NCBI GenBank assembly: GCA_002328035.1
Contig: DCVL01000041.1
Location: 1-49,485 of the forward strand
Source of the DNA: Geobacter sp. UBA2189
GTDB lineage: Bacteria > Desulfobacterota > Desulfuromonadia > Geobacterales > Pseudopelobacteraceae
Length of the DNA: 49,485 nt
Direction of reading: 5' to 3'
The position numbers were made by a program, and so were the translations under genes. Shown here one piece after another: positions 49,079 through 49,485 of this stretch. Under the pieces are notes generated by a model. That model had not been told where the DNA came from. It saw only the letters and a program-made list of their open reading frames with translations, and did not search any database. Within the stretch, counting starts at the first letter, position 1, and every line of letters begins with the position of its first letter.

Positions 49079-49248
49079 TGCGCGAACCGGTTGCTGTTGC
49101 AAAAAAACCGGAAGATTCGCAAGCATTGATATTATTGAGGTTTATGCGATTTTATGAATAGTATGAGCTGTTTTAAAGACCCGCAATTTGGAGCTTCGCA
49201 AAACAGAAGAAGTAACCAGTTAGAAACTGACCGCTTTTTTGAGGGTCA
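49079..49248 (+). promoter_or_regulatory. CRISPR leader
   Basis: The 170 bases between the cas2 stop and the first repeat hold no gene and lie on the leader side, judged from repeat orientation (GATTGAAAC at the 3' end). A possible promoter is TTGAGG (49135-49140), 18 bases, then TAGTAT (49159-49164). CTTTTTT and GAGGGTCA lie just before repeat 1. Confidence 0.65.
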
Positions 49249-49485
49249 GAGCGCCCGTCCTATGCGGACGGGCGAGGATTGAAACACGGCCATCTGCGGT
49301 TTTAGCTGTAGTATTGACTGAGCGCCCGTCCTATGCGGACGGGCGAGGATTGAAACAGTCGGGGTAGGTGAGATTGTAGGCGTGATTATGAGCGCCCGTC
49401 CTATGCGGACGGGCGAGGATTGAAACGTTGTGCCTCCCTGTTTCAAAGTTATTAACGGCCTCGAGCGCCCGTCCTATGCGGACGG
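49249..49485 (+). CRISPR. Type I-C CRISPR array (start; continues past the right edge)
   Basis: Three complete identical 37-base repeats lie at 49249-49285, 49320-49356 and 49390-49426, with a fourth cut by the window edge at 49463-49485. Each begins GAGCGCCCGTCC and ends GGACGGGCGAGGATTGAAAC. CGCCCGTCC and GGACGGGCG form a 9-base-pair hairpin with a TATGC loop, the expected Cas5c substrate. Spacers of 34, 33 and 36 bases are unrelated to one another. No spacer source was recognised by eye. Confidence 0.97.

Noticed and set aside
49246..49446. Minus-strand open frame across the CRISPR repeats
   Set aside because: It is a translation of the repeats (the peptide recurs with each unit) and has no independent coding support.

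Overview
The window looks like a chromosome segment of a Gram-negative, probably anaerobic bacterium of the Geobacter/Desulfuromonadales type. This placement is an inference from gene content: a C5 haem pathway (hemA-hemC-hemD) behind a CcsA-type cytochrome c assembly gene, a CpoB/YbgF-like lipoprotein, FlgM, FolE2, a prenyltransferase of the futalosine (MqnP) type, a GH57 amylase next to galT, and many signal-transduction genes. No rRNA or tRNA gene was seen.

Positions 1-39014 are mostly housekeeping genes in short operons. (a) 1-2143: a TPP-riboswitch-controlled thiG-thiE-radical SAM operon on the minus strand. (b) 2205-4599: gluQRS, engB and folE2. (c) 4596-11040: a minus-strand run of an aminotransferase, a CsgG-like/WD40 fusion, a FlgT-like secreted protein and rnr. 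(d) 11130-16731: a nuclease, a K+ channel, a MaoC hydratase, queF, an MqnP/UbiA-type prenyltransferase, a rubrerythrin-like protein, cpoB and flgM. (e) 16829-23878: a secreted protein of unknown function, hemD, hemC, hemA, ccsA and a sugar nucleotidyltransferase/phosphomutase-like fusion, all on the minus strand. (f) 24035-30067: a histidine kinase and receiver pair, cysS, a PilZ protein, a DUF3147-like membrane protein and cbiET. (g) 30286-39014: pcrA-like helicase, ilvA, a sugar epimerase, GH57, galT and a TIGR02757 protein.

Positions 39015-49485 hold a type I-C CRISPR-Cas locus (cas3-cas5c-cas8c-cas7c-cas4-cas1-cas2-array). The interference genes are contiguous, and cas8c has a strong internal ribosome binding site for Cas11c. 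The adaptation half is interrupted at every junction. A DUF559 (Vsr-like) nuclease is fused in frame to Cas4 through a linker made of C/G-rich palindromic repeats. A BRO-N protein whose tail is encoded by the same repeat lies between cas4 and cas1. A four-helix-bundle (23S rRNA intervening-sequence type) gene, bracketed by inverted nonamer repeats and cut by an in-frame TAG, lies between cas1 and cas2. The same palindromic repeat brackets the region upstream of cas3, where a small broken reading frame remains. This patchwork of repeats and passenger genes in the adaptation operon is the most unusual part of the window. The array runs off the right edge.
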